Source: Shewanella sp. (GTDB lineage Bacteria; Pseudomonadota; Gammaproteobacteria; Enterobacterales; Shewanellaceae). Taken from it: 10,485 nucleotides of DNA. Made by a program: the position numbers and the translations under genes. Under the pieces are notes generated by a model that was given only the letters and a program-made list of their open reading frames with translations, searched no databases and was not told the DNA's origin. Within the stretch, counting starts at the first letter, position 1, and the number at the start of each line of letters is the position of its first letter. Shown in pieces: positions 1 to 7,497 of the stretch. The stretch is taken from positions 1-10,485 of the forward strand of contig SDWK01000591.1 of the NCBI GenBank assembly GCA_004195335.1. Reading direction: 5' to 3'.

Positions 1-20
1 CAGTCTTCATTCGAAGGCTG
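1..20. other. Hairpin at left edge of window
   Basis: CAGTCTTC and GAAGGCTG form an 8-bp stem (one G-T pair) around the loop ATTC. No T-tract follows it on the + strand, and the other side is cut off by the window edge. It could be the end of a terminator for a neighbouring gene to the left, but this cannot be decided here. Confidence 0.35.
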
Positions 21-180
21 ACACAATGATTATGGCTAAAACTAATTTTCAACCAAAGTTTGTTTAAATTTATTTGAATTTATTTTCTTTCATATGAACA
101 ATAAATATTCACCCACTTAAATACTTAGTAAACAAACACTTGAAATTGATACCTCCCATCATAATTTAACGGGAAAATTC

Positions 181-196
181 TGTGATATAAGTCTCA
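181..196 (+). promoter_or_regulatory. Possible CRP (cAMP receptor protein) site
   Basis: TGTGA-TATAAG-TCTCA matches the CRP consensus TGTGA-N6-TCACA at 9 of 10 conserved positions. It lies 14 bp upstream of the proposed -35 box, centred about 57 bp upstream of the inferred transcription start, a distance at which CRP can activate. This is a motif match only. Carbon-source control of choline oxidation is biologically reasonable but unproven here. Confidence 0.4.
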
Positions 197-210
197 ATCC
201 TGAATAAAGG

Positions 211-239
211 TTGATAGTTACAGCTCTAACCATTAGAGT
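211..239 (+). promoter_or_regulatory. Sigma-70 type promoter for betIBA
   Basis: The -35 TTGATA (211-216) and -10 TAGAGT (234-239) are separated by 17 bp. This puts transcription start near 246, inside the BetI-like palindrome at 245-264, so bound repressor would block initiation. The -10 box also overlaps a small dyad, CTCTAA-CCA-TTAGAG (224-238), which could be a second operator or chance. The upstream 30-140 stretch is very AT-rich and may act as an UP-element region. Confidence 0.5.
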
Positions 240-244
240 TGTTA

Positions 245-264
245 TTAATTGGACGTTCAATTAA
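245..264. promoter_or_regulatory. BetI operator (near-perfect 20-bp palindrome)
   Basis: The arms TTAATTG (245-251) and CAATTAA (258-264) flank GACGTT. The whole 20 bp is a palindrome with a single mismatched pair (252/257). Its core TTGGACGTTCAA is one base from TTGAACGTTCAA, the form I recall for BetI operators in gammaproteobacteria. It lies 63 bp upstream of betI and over the inferred transcription start, as expected for autorepression that is relieved by choline. Confidence 0.72.
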
Positions 265-327
265 CAATCACAACTACAGCCTAAACAATAGTGTTAACAA
301 TAATGACACAGAGGAATTCACTTTTTT

Positions 328-933
328 ATGTCGCGCCCGTCAATGAAAACAGTCCGACAACAGCAGCTTATCGATGCTACCTTGCTCTCTGTTGAACGTC
401 ATGGTTTGCACCATACGACAATCATCACCATTAGTGGCTTGGCAGGCTTATCATCCGGACTCATTAGCCACTACTTTGGTGGTAAACAAGGCCTGATTGA
501 AGCGACACAAAAATACCTCCTCGAACAACTTAAACAGGCATTGTTAAGTCGCACGTCTGGTAAAACTATGCTGCCACTTAAACGGCTGCACGCCATTGTA
601 GAAGCGAACTTTACCGAGTTACAACGTTCAAGATCCGCCACCAAAACCTGGCTCAGTTTCTGGTCGCAAGCGATGCACGAGCAGGGACTTGCACGGTTAC
701 AACATATCAATAGCCAACGTTTATATAGCAACCTCTTGTTCTCTTTTAAGAACCTACTTCCTCAGCCCGAAGCCATCATTGCAGCAAAACAAACTGCCGC
801 CATGATAGATGGTTTTTGGCTACGCAGTGCGTTGAGTCCTGCACCAGAGGAAGAGTTCGAACAAGCTCAAATTTTATGTAAAGCCTTTATCGAGGCTGTG
901 ATCATGCAGTACGGAGAAAACCGATGTCACTAG
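328..933 (+). CDS. betI: TetR-family transcriptional repressor BetI
   Basis: A choline-responsive repressor of the glycine betaine synthesis genes that acts as a DNA-binding dimer in the cytoplasm. The 201 residues match BetI length. The N-terminal TetR helix-turn-helix spans about residues 12-55, with the recognition region [16 protein letters not shown] (41-56) close to the BetI pattern of S-x-G-x-ISHYF-x-K-x-GL. The rest is the all-helical ligand and dimer domain. The ATG at 328 has GAGG at 311-314, rather far (13 nt) from the start; a second Met at codon 6 (343) is possible but less likely, because BetI proteins usually have a few residues before the first helix. The 3' end overlaps betB by 10 bp, which indicates co-transcription and probable translational coupling. 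The palindrome at 245-264 is its likely autoregulatory operator. The assignment rests on both sequence and the betBA context. Confidence 0.93.
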   Translation: MSRPSMKTVRQQQLIDATLLSVERHGLHHTTIITISGLAGLSSGLISHYFGGKQGLIEATQKYLLEQLKQALLSRTSGKTMLPLKRLHAIVEANFTELQRSRSATKTWLSFWSQAMHEQGLARLQHINSQRLYSNLLFSFKNLLPQPEAIIAAKQTAAMIDGFWLRSALSPAPEEEFEQAQILCKAFIEAVIMQYGENRCH

Positions 934-2387
934 TTGTTTACCTAAATTATATCCATGGGCAAGCCCTCAGTAATAAAACCGGTGAAACCTTTGAAGTTAT
1001 CAATCCAGCTAATGGAGAGGTGAGCTACTTAGTCGAAGTCGCCGACGAGAAGATTCAAACCGCCGCCATAGAAAGTGCCAAAGCGGGATTTGATACCTGG
1101 TCAAAAATGATGCCTATGGAACGTAGCCGCATTTTACTTAAGGCCGTAGCCCTACTTCGTGAGCGAAATGACGAGCTAGCGGCGATTGAAGTACAAGACA
1201 CAGGTAAGCCCTGGCAAGAAGCCTCTGTTGTCGATGTGGTAACAGGCGCCGATTCGATTGAATTTTTTGCAGGCCTTGCCCCCAGTATCGAAGGCAACCA
1301 GCAAACAATAGGTGATGATTTTTACTACACCCGCCGCGAACCACTGGGCATTTGTGCCGGTATCGGTGCTTGGAACTACCCATTACAAATCGCTTGCTGG
1401 AAGTCAGCACCCGCATTGGCTTGTGGTAATGTGATGATCTTTAAGCCATCAGAAGAGACACCACGAGGCGCATTAAAACTCGCAGAGATCTTCACCGAAG
1501 CAGGCGTACCCGACGGCGTATTCAACGTCATTCAAGGTGATGGCCGTGTCGGCGCTTGGCTAACCAATAATGAAGATATTGCTAAAGTCTCTTTCACCGG
1601 TGAAGTCGGTACAGGCAAGAAAGTGATGGCGGCGGCTGCCAGCTCGCTTAAACAGGTCACCATGGAACTTGGCGGTAAGTCACCGTTGATCATATTCAAT
1701 GACGCCGACATCGATAATGCCGTTTCAGCAGCCATGTTAGGTAACTTTTATACCCAAGGTGAGGTTTGCACTAACGGAACTCGTGTGTTTGTGCAGCGCG
1801 ATATTTACCCCCGCTTTATTGAAAAACTACTTCAGCGCACCCGAGACAACATTGTTTGCGGCGATCCTATGGATCCAGCCACCAACTTTGGCGCACTTAT
1901 TTCCAAAGCTCATCAAGATAAAGTCCTCAGCTATATCGAAATAGGCAAAAAAGAGGGCGCCGAGCTACTCGCTGGTGGTCATGCCCTTGAGCCGGAAAAC
2001 AGCCCTAACGGTTACTTTGTTGCGCCGACTATCTTCGGCCAATGCACAGACGACATGACTCTGAGTAAAGAGGAGATCTTCGGCCCTGTGATGTCGATAC
2101 TGCCTTTTAGTGATGAAGATGAAGTTATCCGCCGCGCCAATGATACCCGCCTTGGACTTGCCGCTGGTGTGTTTACCCAAGACATCACTCGCGCCCATCG
2201 CGTTATTCATCAGATGCAAGCTGGGATCTGCTGGATAAATGCCTACGGTGCATCACCGGCAGAGATGCCAGTTGGTGGCTACAAGATGTCGGGAATTGGC
2301 CGTGAAAATGGCAGCGAGACACTTAACGCTTACACCCAAATTAAAGCCGTCTATGTGGGTATGCAGCCCCTTGAAAGCCCATTTTAA
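924..2387 (+). CDS. betB: NAD(P)-dependent betaine aldehyde dehydrogenase BetB
   Basis: Oxidises betaine aldehyde to glycine betaine, the second step from choline, in the cytoplasm. The 487 residues fit the family (about 490). Landmarks of the aldehyde dehydrogenase superfamily are present: GAWNYP with the oxyanion Asn (N151), the FTGEVGTGK nucleotide-binding loop (224-232), MELGGKSP with the general base E248, [10 protein letters not shown] with the catalytic Cys C282, and EEIFGP (383-388). The C-terminal [15 protein letters not shown] (449-463) is typical of BetB. The ATG overlaps the end of betI by 10 bp and has GGAG at 913-916. A TAAGGAG at its 3' end gives both the stop and the betA ribosome binding site. 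No disruption or missing catalytic residue is seen. The alternative of a generic ALDH is unlikely between betI and betA. Confidence 0.95.
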   Translation: MSLVVYLNYIHGQALSNKTGETFEVINPANGEVSYLVEVADEKIQTAAIESAKAGFDTWSKMMPMERSRILLKAVALLRERNDELAAIEVQDTGKPWQEASVVDVVTGADSIEFFAGLAPSIEGNQQTIGDDFYYTRREPLGICAGIGAWNYPLQIACWKSAPALACGNVMIFKPSEETPRGALKLAEIFTEAGVPDGVFNVIQGDGRVGAWLTNNEDIAKVSFTGEVGTGKKVMAAAASSLKQVTMELGGKSPLIIFNDADIDNAVSAAMLGNFYTQGEVCTNGTRVFVQRDIYPRFIEKLLQRTRDNIVCGDPMDPATNFGALISKAHQDKVLSYIEIGKKEGAELLAGGHALEPENSPNGYFVAPTIFGQCTDDMTLSKEEIFGPVMSILPFSDEDEVIRRANDTRLGLAAGVFTQDITRAHRVIHQMQAGICWINAYGASPAEMPVGGYKMSGIGRENGSETLNAYTQIKAVYVGMQPLESPF

Positions 2388-2396
2388 GGAGCTAAT

Positions 2397-4082
2397 ATGA
2401 CTCAATCAACAAACGAACAATACGACTATATAATCGTTGGCGCAGGCAGCGCTGGCTGTGTGCTGGCTAACCGTTTATCTGCCGACTCAAAGCATAAAGT
2501 ATTGCTTCTCGAGACTGGTGGTAGCGATAGAAGCATCTTTATTCAGATGCCGACCGCCCTATCTATCCCGATGAATACCGCTAAATATGCCTGGCAGTTT
2601 GAAACACAAGCCGAGCCACACTTAGATAACCGCCGTATGCATTGCCCACGTGGCAAAGTGTTAGGTGGCTCCTCATCGATTAACGGCATGGTATATGTAC
2701 GCGGTCATGCTCGAGATTTCGATGAGTGGCAGCAAGAGGGCGCAAAAGATTGGGATTACGCCCATTGCCTGCCCTACTTCAAAAAAGCCGAGAGCTGGGC
2801 ATTTGGCGAAGATGATTACCGCGGCGTTGACGGCCCACTGGCAGTCAATAACGGCAACAATATGAAAAACCCGTTGTATCAGGCTTTTGTCGATGCGGGC
2901 GTGGATGCTGGTTATTTAGCGACGGCTGACTACAACGGCGCTCAGCAAGAGGGTTTTGGCCCCATGCATATGACCATTAAAAATGGCGTGCGCTGGTCAA
3001 CAGCTAATGCCTACCTGAGACCGGCGATGAAACGCGCTAACCTGACGGTGATCACCCATGCACTGGTACACAAGGTGCTTTTTGAAGGCAAAAAAGCCGT
3101 CGGTGTTCATTTTGAGCGTAAAGGTAAGCACGTAGAGGTAAAGGCAAATAAAGAAGTGGTGTTATCGGCAGGCTCTATTGGTTCGCCACACATACTGCAA
3201 CTCTCCGGTGTGGGCGCTGCTGATACACTTGCCGATGCGGGTATCGAGCAAGTACACGAACTACCGGGAGTAGGTGAAAACCTGCAAGATCACCTCGAGT
3301 TTTATTTCCAGTTTAAGTGTCTTAAGCCCATCTCACTCAACGGCAAAATCGACCCATTAAACAAGCTATTTATCGGTACACGCTGGATTTTAAACAAGTC
3401 AGGGCTAGGTGCCACCAATCACTTTGAGTCATGTGGATTTATCCGCTCAAAGCCGGGACTTGAATGGCCGGATCTTCAATATCACTTCTTGCCAGCAGCG
3501 ATGCGCTATGACGGTAAAGAAGCGTTTGCTGGCCATGGTTTTCAGGTACACATTGGCCATAACAAACCTAAGAGTCGCGGCAGCGTAAAAGTGGTCTCTA
3601 ACGATGCCCATGTTGCCCCAGCTATTCAATTTAATTATCTGTCCCATCAAGATGATATCGAAGGCTTCCGCGCTTGTGTTCGCTTAACCCGCGAGATCAT
3701 TAATCAGCCTGCACTGGATGAATATCGTGGTGAAGAGATCCAGCCCGGCACAGCTGTACACACCGATGAAGAGATAGATAGCTTTGTTAGACGCAGCGTC
3801 GAAAGCGCCTATCATCCATCTTGCTCATGCAAAATGGGTGAAGATGCCATGGCAGTTGTGGACTCACAAACCAGGGTACATGGTTTACAAGGCCTGAGAG
3901 TGGTGGATTCCTCTATTTTCCCCACCATCCCAAATGGCAACCTGAACTCCCCGACCATCATGTTAGCTGAGCGTGCGGCCGATATTATTTTAGGCAAGAC
4001 ACCACTCGCCCCAAGTACTGCGACTGTAACAATTAGCGACAACTGGCAGCAGCAACAGCGACTTAAATCGCCAGCAAGGTAA
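2397..4082 (+). CDS. betA: Choline dehydrogenase BetA (GMC flavoprotein)
   Basis: An FAD enzyme of the glucose-methanol-choline oxidoreductase family that oxidises choline to betaine aldehyde, usually membrane-associated and feeding electrons to the respiratory chain. The 561 residues match BetA (about 556 in E. coli). An N-terminal FAD Rossmann motif GAGSAG lies at 15-20. The first GMC signature [20 protein letters not shown] is at 84-103, and the second region with [17 protein letters not shown] is at 257-273. The C-terminal [11 protein letters not shown] carries the likely catalytic His H473, and [11 protein letters not shown] carries N517, the probable partner of the His-Asn pair known in choline oxidase. 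Only 9 bp separate it from betB, with AAGGAG overlapping the betB stop. The last 30 residues are a polar, Gln-rich tail of no recognised function. Confidence 0.95.
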   Translation: MTQSTNEQYDYIIVGAGSAGCVLANRLSADSKHKVLLLETGGSDRSIFIQMPTALSIPMNTAKYAWQFETQAEPHLDNRRMHCPRGKVLGGSSSINGMVYVRGHARDFDEWQQEGAKDWDYAHCLPYFKKAESWAFGEDDYRGVDGPLAVNNGNNMKNPLYQAFVDAGVDAGYLATADYNGAQQEGFGPMHMTIKNGVRWSTANAYLRPAMKRANLTVITHALVHKVLFEGKKAVGVHFERKGKHVEVKANKEVVLSAGSIGSPHILQLSGVGAADTLADAGIEQVHELPGVGENLQDHLEFYFQFKCLKPISLNGKIDPLNKLFIGTRWILNKSGLGATNHFESCGFIRSKPGLEWPDLQYHFLPAAMRYDGKEAFAGHGFQVHIGHNKPKSRGSVKVVSNDAHVAPAIQFNYLSHQDDIEGFRACVRLTREIINQPALDEYRGEEIQPGTAVHTDEEIDSFVRRSVESAYHPSCSCKMGEDAMAVVDSQTRVHGLQGLRVVDSSIFPTIPNGNLNSPTIMLAERAADIILGKTPLAPSTATVTISDNWQQQQRLKSPAR

Positions 4083-4328
4083 TTCATTTGATTTGTTCAA
4101 TTTTTCTAATTGGCAAATTCAGCGATATAGGTAGAAGGCCAGCCTAAGCCAAAAGGCTAAATGGCCCTAATCGCCAAGTTTAATCTATCAAACCTTAACT
4201 TTCGTGAAAGCGATAGTTAAGGCTTGAGGGATTCTTACAGCCTTAATTTGCTGCCTCTTGGTCTGACAAAAACAAAAGAAAGGGACTAACCACATGTTTT
4301 ACAAACAAATTAAGTCAGGAGCTCAATA
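4083..4328 (+). other. Structured spacer between betA and the transporter gene
   Basis: This 246-bp gap interrupts an otherwise tight operon. It holds a weak dyad around 4137-4166 (GGCC-AGCCT and AGGCT-GGCC), a clear hairpin at 4193-4222, and an 11-codon ORF at 4294-4329. Neither stem is followed by a T-run, so I see no canonical terminator. I see no convincing -35/-10 pair either. The distal genes may be read through from betIBA, with the stems acting as RNA processing or stability elements, or they may have their own unrecognised promoter. Confidence 0.5.
4193..4222 (+). other. Hairpin upstream of the BCCT gene
   Basis: CCTTAACT (4193-4200) pairs with AGTTAAGG (4215-4222). After one T-T mismatch, TCG pairs with CGA around the loop TGAAAG. 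There is no U-tract afterwards, so it is not a standard terminator. It may be an RNA processing or protecting stem, or part of a leader control device for the transporter. Confidence 0.45.
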
Positions 4329-4329
4329 A
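4294..4329 (+). CDS. Putative 11-residue leader ORF, overlapping the transporter start
   Basis: An ATG at 4294 opens an 11-codon frame (MFYKQIKSGAQ) whose TAA stop shares its last A with the transporter ATG (TAATG, 4327-4331). It has its own purine-rich site AGAAAGGGA (4277-4285) at ideal spacing, very like the one before the porin gene. The overlap would let ribosomes that finish the leader restart on the transporter gene, so it may couple translation. It is too short for codon-usage evidence. It could be chance, because the transporter also has its own AGGAG. Confidence 0.35.
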   Translation: MFYKQIKSGAQ

Positions 4330-5546
4330 TGACGACTTGGCTTACTACAGGAATATTATTTACGTTCGCGGCCATTGCCTTTGTGATCTATCGCTGGGGT
4401 AATGTTAAATGTATTGGTGTCACACCGGTACGAACTTTTACCTTTATCGCCATCCTGTTTACCTCAGGATTAGACGTAGGGTTAATCATGTTCCCGCTGA
4501 CGGAGTTTGCCGGTTATGCCGACTTAGCTGCCAGTCCTGAATATGGCTTTACTAACCCTCTGGCCATTGAGTTCGGTTTCTGGGCATTTCTGATTTGGGC
4601 ATTTTACTTTTTAACTTGTTTCTATTTCTGCGTAATAGAGCCAAGAGTAAAGTTCTTTGAAATTCCCTTAATCAAGTTCATCAATAACCTGGTAATTATC
4701 GGCACCTGTGCCTTTACCGCTTACCTGTTGCTGACTAACTTACCTTGGTATCTGCCAGAAATGGGCGACGGTGAAACCATCGTCAGCAGCTTCTACCTCA
4801 TCGTATTTTTAGTTATTGCCGCAGCAGTCTATTCCAGCACCAGCATTCGCTATGTACGTAAACTCAGTTTGGCCAGTACTTGGTTATTCATGGCCTTAAT
4901 CGTCATCATGTGGGCTGGTGCTTTTCTGTCACCTGAGTCTGGTGTCGGTGAATTCTTTACCACGTTTGCCATGATTGGCGACTATTTTGGCAATATCCAT
5001 CACTTTGTGCTGCCGCTGAATGATTACCATGAGTTCTATCTTCTGTGGTGGTTTGCTTGGAGCATCATGATTGGTCAGTTCACCTCACGCTTTGTTGGCG
5101 GCATGAAAACTTATCAGGTGCTGATTGCCATGATGGTATTCCCCTCTCTGCCCATCGCCGTATGGTTTACCGTGTTGTATTACTACAGCGCTAATGAGAT
5201 CGCCACCACAGGCTTTTATAACCTAGCCATGGTCATCGTCGGCATCACCTTTGTAGTGAACTCTCTGGACTCCCTAATCCGCCTTTACACCGACAACCTC
5301 AATCTAACCGTCGAGCGCTTCGGTAAAACCAAGTACATCATAGGCAACATCGTCTTGATGAGCGGCCTGACCTTACTGTTTAAACTGGACTTCTTACAGA
5401 TCCAGTGGGTTGGCGCCTTAGCTATTGCCCTGATCTTGGGCTGCTTCGGTTATATATTGGCGAAAAAATACAAGAAAGTGGCGGCCATTGAGCATTCACC
5501 AAAAGAAAACGAAATTGATTTCAGCAAAATTGAATTAGCTAACTAA
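4329..5546 (+). CDS. Compact BCCT-family transporter, probably choline/betaine
   Basis: An integral inner-membrane carrier of the betaine/carnitine/choline transporter type, of only 405 residues against 500-680 for most members. About 11-12 hydrophobic segments fill the protein with short loops, and the tail after 380 is charged. The family pattern is visible but divergent: the TM8 signature region FYLLWWFAWSIMIGQFTSR (236-254), then FPSLPIAVWF (271-280), and NSLDSL (311-316) where BCCTs have a conserved Ser-Asp-Ser. By spacing, W85, W90, Y93 and W241 match the BetP aromatic box (W189, W194, Y197, W374) that holds a trimethylammonium group. The glycine-rich stretch reads SGLDVGL (46-52) with an Asp at 49. 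The start has AGGAG at 4317-4321. Substrate is inferred from the aromatic box and from lying downstream of betIBA; choline is most likely, glycine betaine possible. Confidence 0.8.
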   Translation: MTTWLTTGILFTFAAIAFVIYRWGNVKCIGVTPVRTFTFIAILFTSGLDVGLIMFPLTEFAGYADLAASPEYGFTNPLAIEFGFWAFLIWAFYFLTCFYFCVIEPRVKFFEIPLIKFINNLVIIGTCAFTAYLLLTNLPWYLPEMGDGETIVSSFYLIVFLVIAAAVYSSTSIRYVRKLSLASTWLFMALIVIMWAGAFLSPESGVGEFFTTFAMIGDYFGNIHHFVLPLNDYHEFYLLWWFAWSIMIGQFTSRFVGGMKTYQVLIAMMVFPSLPIAVWFTVLYYYSANEIATTGFYNLAMVIVGITFVVNSLDSLIRLYTDNLNLTVERFGKTKYIIGNIVLMSGLTLLFKLDFLQIQWVGALAIALILGCFGYILAKKYKKVAAIEHSPKENEIDFSKIELAN

Positions 5547-5550
5547 AAAG

Positions 5551-5564
5551 AAAGGGAAATGATG
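5551..5564 (+). promoter_or_regulatory. Ribosome binding site that decides the porin start
   Basis: AAAGGGA (5551-5557) precedes two adjacent ATG codons (5559 and 5562). The site is almost touching the first ATG and has 4 nt to the second, so the second Met is the better functional start. The protein would then begin MKNTIKK, a normal signal-peptide N-terminus. Confidence 0.5.
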
Positions 5565-6266
5565 AAAAATACAATTAAAAAACTCGCCTTAGTGGGTCTA
5601 ATCGCCTTACCAACTACAGCGATTGCAGGGGTTAGCTCAACCATTAACGCCACATCGGATTACACCTTTAACGGTGTGAGCCAAACCGACAACGGTCCTG
5701 CTATTCAAGCGAGTCTTGATTATGCAGCCGACTCAGGCTGGTATGTGGGTACATGGGCTTCAAATGTTGATTTTGGCTCAGCTGATGACACATGGTTAGA
5801 GCTCGATTTTTACGGTGGAAAGTTCTTTCAGCTAACCGATCGTGTCTCTCTGGACGCAGGTATTGCCTATTATACCTATCACGGTGATTCTTTTTCGGAC
5901 GAATACCAGTATCCAGAGCTATACACTAAGTTTGGTTATGTATCATCTGTGGGTCAAAGTGAACTAAACTTCTGGTACACTTGGGATTACTTTGGCGTCG
6001 ATGCCGGACATTACATCATGATGGCAGCACACACGTTTACCGTTGCCGAAGGTCATGACATTCGTGTCAGTTTTGACCGTTCAACATCGACAGATGAGAA
6101 CAAGTGGTCTTGGGATGGCGATAAAGCCTATAACCATTACCGCGCCGAATACATGACAAGTTGGAAAGGTTTTGACTTTAATCTCGCGGTTGAAGACACC
6201 AGCATGGACATAGATACGGCCGATACTCGCGCAATACTGTCAATCGCTAGGACCTTTAACTTTTAA
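5559..6266 (+). CDS. TorF-family putative outer-membrane porin
   Basis: An exported beta-strand-rich protein of the TorF/Gcw_chp family (known as TIGR02001/PF09694). A signal peptide covers residues 1-23 with basic MMKNTIKK, a hydrophobic core and the cleavage site AIA-G (21-24). The mature N-terminus, SSTINATSDYTFNGVSQTD, contains the family hallmark of a strand with T-S-D-Y-x-F-x-G-x-S-Q. Alternating aromatic and polar strands follow, and the chain ends in a terminal Phe (ARTFNF), the usual outer-membrane assembly signal. It starts 12 bp after the transporter stop and is followed by a strong terminator, so it is the last gene of the unit. An inferred role is outer-membrane entry of choline or betaine; the family has no well-established substrate. 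The second ATG (5562) is the likelier start. Confidence 0.85.
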   Translation: MMKNTIKKLALVGLIALPTTAIAGVSSTINATSDYTFNGVSQTDNGPAIQASLDYAADSGWYVGTWASNVDFGSADDTWLELDFYGGKFFQLTDRVSLDAGIAYYTYHGDSFSDEYQYPELYTKFGYVSSVGQSELNFWYTWDYFGVDAGHYIMMAAHTFTVAEGHDIRVSFDRSTSTDENKWSWDGDKAYNHYRAEYMTSWKGFDFNLAVEDTSMDIDTADTRAILSIARTFNF

Positions 6267-6287
6267 GCCCTTGCGCATGATATTGCC

Positions 6288-6317
6288 TTGCAACTAATAT
6301 GAAAAGTGCGGTATAAC
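6288..6317 (+). promoter_or_regulatory. Possible promoter of the MarR gene inside the terminator
   Basis: TTGCAA (6288-6293) and TATAAC (6312-6317) are spaced by 18 bp and resemble sigma-70 boxes (4/6 and 5/6). The -10 box forms part of the left arm of the terminator stem. Transcription would start near 6324, about 70 bp before the MarR ATG. This is motif evidence only; a start further downstream is possible. Confidence 0.35.
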
Positions 6318-6345
6318 GCTTCGGCGCTATACTGCATTTTTATTT
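6302..6345 (+). terminator. Rho-independent terminator of the bet/transporter/porin unit
   Basis: TGCGGTATAACGC (6307-6319) pairs with GCGCTATACTGCA (6324-6336), with one mismatch and one G-T pair. The loop is TTCG closed by C-G, the extra-stable UUCG tetraloop. TTTTTATTTA follows, and upstream A residues can extend the stem into the T-run. It lies about 40 bp after the porin stop. Confidence 0.9.
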
Positions 6346-6392
6346 AGTGAGCATATTGCTCGCAGATCAACATTACCGGCATAGGAAAGATT

Positions 6393-6866
6393 ATGGAAAA
6401 GTACGAACAATTATTGATTTCTCTGCGCCGAGTGATCCGAGCGATTGATATCCATTCACGTCAATTAAACAAGCAATCAGGTCTTACAGGCCCGCAGCTT
6501 ATGGTGATGCAAAATATTGAGCATCTTGAGGCTCCGCTGGCAAAAGATATTGCTAAAGAGATCGCCTTAAGCCCTGCAACCGTCACCACGATTATCGATA
6601 GACTTGAAAGCCGTCATTTAGTCATTAGAACTCGCAGCGAAACCGATAAGCGCAAAGTGCATCTGTCATTAAGCGAAACGGGGAAGACACTGTTAAGTAA
6701 CTCTCCTAAACCGCTACAAGAGCATTTTATTACGCGCTATCAAAACCTTGATGAGTGGGAGCAAAGCCAATTACTTTCATCAGTTGAGCGTATTGCCGCC
6801 ATGATGGACGCCAATGAGTTAGATGCTGCACCTGTGTTATTTGTAGGTCAAATACAAGCCGATTAA
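6393..6866 (+). CDS. MarR-family regulator, resembling CosR/EctR1
   Basis: A dimeric winged-helix DNA-binding protein of 157 residues. The helix-turn-helix lies near 47-75 with the recognition segment SPATVTTIIDRLESRHLV (60-77). The wing RTRSETDKRKVHLSLSETG (79-97) carries the classic D-x-R (D85-R87) of MarR proteins. The N-terminal EQLLISLRRVIRAIDIHSRQLNK and LTGPQLMVMQ look like CosR of Vibrio and EctR1 of methylotrophs, which repress ectoine and betaine-transport genes at low salt; this likeness is from memory and unverified. AGGAAAG (6383-6389) supports the ATG. It is separated from the porin gene by a strong terminator, so it is probably expressed alone. Next to choline uptake and oxidation genes, a salt-dependent regulator of compatible-solute genes is the best guess. 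A generic MarR regulator is the alternative. Confidence 0.82.
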   Translation: MEKYEQLLISLRRVIRAIDIHSRQLNKQSGLTGPQLMVMQNIEHLEAPLAKDIAKEIALSPATVTTIIDRLESRHLVIRTRSETDKRKVHLSLSETGKTLLSNSPKPLQEHFITRYQNLDEWEQSQLLSSVERIAAMMDANELDAAPVLFVGQIQAD

Positions 6867-6890
6867 ACCTTATCGGATAACAAGGTTTAA
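6863..6890 (+). other. Hairpin overlapping the MarR stop codon
   Basis: TTAAACCTT (6863-6871) and AAGGTTTAA (6882-6890) are a perfect 9-bp inverted repeat around a 10-nt loop, with the stop codon in the left arm. A nested alternative dyad TTATC-G-GATAA lies at 6870-6880. There is no T-run afterwards, so it is at best a weak or factor-dependent terminator or an mRNA 3' stabiliser. Confidence 0.45.
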
Positions 6891-7196
6891 GTATCTTGAT
6901 GGGGTGGTTTGGTGTTTGGTTAGTTTGCTGAATGCCATAACCTCTATTTAATCTATATCCTCCGACAGGCAAGTCACTTGTCAGCTCACAAGTTTCAAGT
7001 CTCTTTTTAGATTGGGTTCATTAACCTGATTTGCTATTGTGTTTGCTAGTGGAAAATCATAACCCTAATTATACCAATGGCTTGCTGCATGCCGATGTGT
7101 AAACACTTCTGTGACAGCTTGCCTGCTGTCGAAGGTCAAAGCCCCGTTCACACCTGATTATTTGTTTACTTGCCTGATAACAAGTTTCAAATATCT
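6879..7196 (+). repeat. Three diverged 18-bp repeats
   Basis: Copies lie at 6879-6896, 6987-7004 and 7179-7196, with a core like AACAAGTTTCAAATATCT. Copies 1 and 2 each match copy 3 at 15 of 18 positions. Spacing is irregular (108 and 192 bp), so these are not a CRISPR or a tandem array. They may be remnants of a mobile or duplicated intergenic element. Confidence 0.45.
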
Positions 7197-7273
7197 CTCA
7201 TTTATTCATCTGACTTTGTGGGTATTTAGTTCGATATTGAATGGCATGGCTTCAAATTAATCTATAGCCTGCG
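6931..7273 (+). repeat. Diverged 34-bp repeat pair with TTAATCTATA
   Basis: 6931-6964 and 7240-7273 match at 26 of 34 positions, both containing TTAATCTATA. Each follows one of the 18-bp units (copies 1 and 3) at similar distance (54 and 64 bp), so the longer segments 6875-6964 and 7175-7273 may derive from one roughly 100-bp element. TTAATCTATA recurs at 9586-9595. Confidence 0.45.
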
Positions 7274-7497
7274 CCTCGTGCTGTGCCGGGATGCACAAAT
7301 GTCGATTTGTCCGAAAGCCCTAATTCACTCCGAACTCTTTATCCTTTTCTGATAAATTTTACTCTGACCCTATTAACTTCAATCATAGGATAAAGTTGGG
7401 ACAGCCACTTATTCACTCTCATGTGGCAAAGCATAAAAAGAGCCGGTGACAAATCTATCAGCCATCCGCTAATTTACGGGTTTTTATCTAATTCATT

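Noticed and set aside
58..137. Distant inverted repeat GTTTGTTTA / TAAACAAAC (58-66 and 129-137)
   Set aside because: The region is extremely AT-rich and the arms are 62 bp apart, so chance is the simplest explanation.
1138..1416. Minus-strand open frames inside betB and betA (for example 1138-1416, 1965-2219, 3812-4087)
   Set aside because: These are shadows of well-supported enzymes. No start signals or motifs were found.
4137..4166. Terminator after betA
   Set aside because: The dyad is interrupted and has no T-run. The betA-transporter gap shows no canonical Rho-independent terminator.
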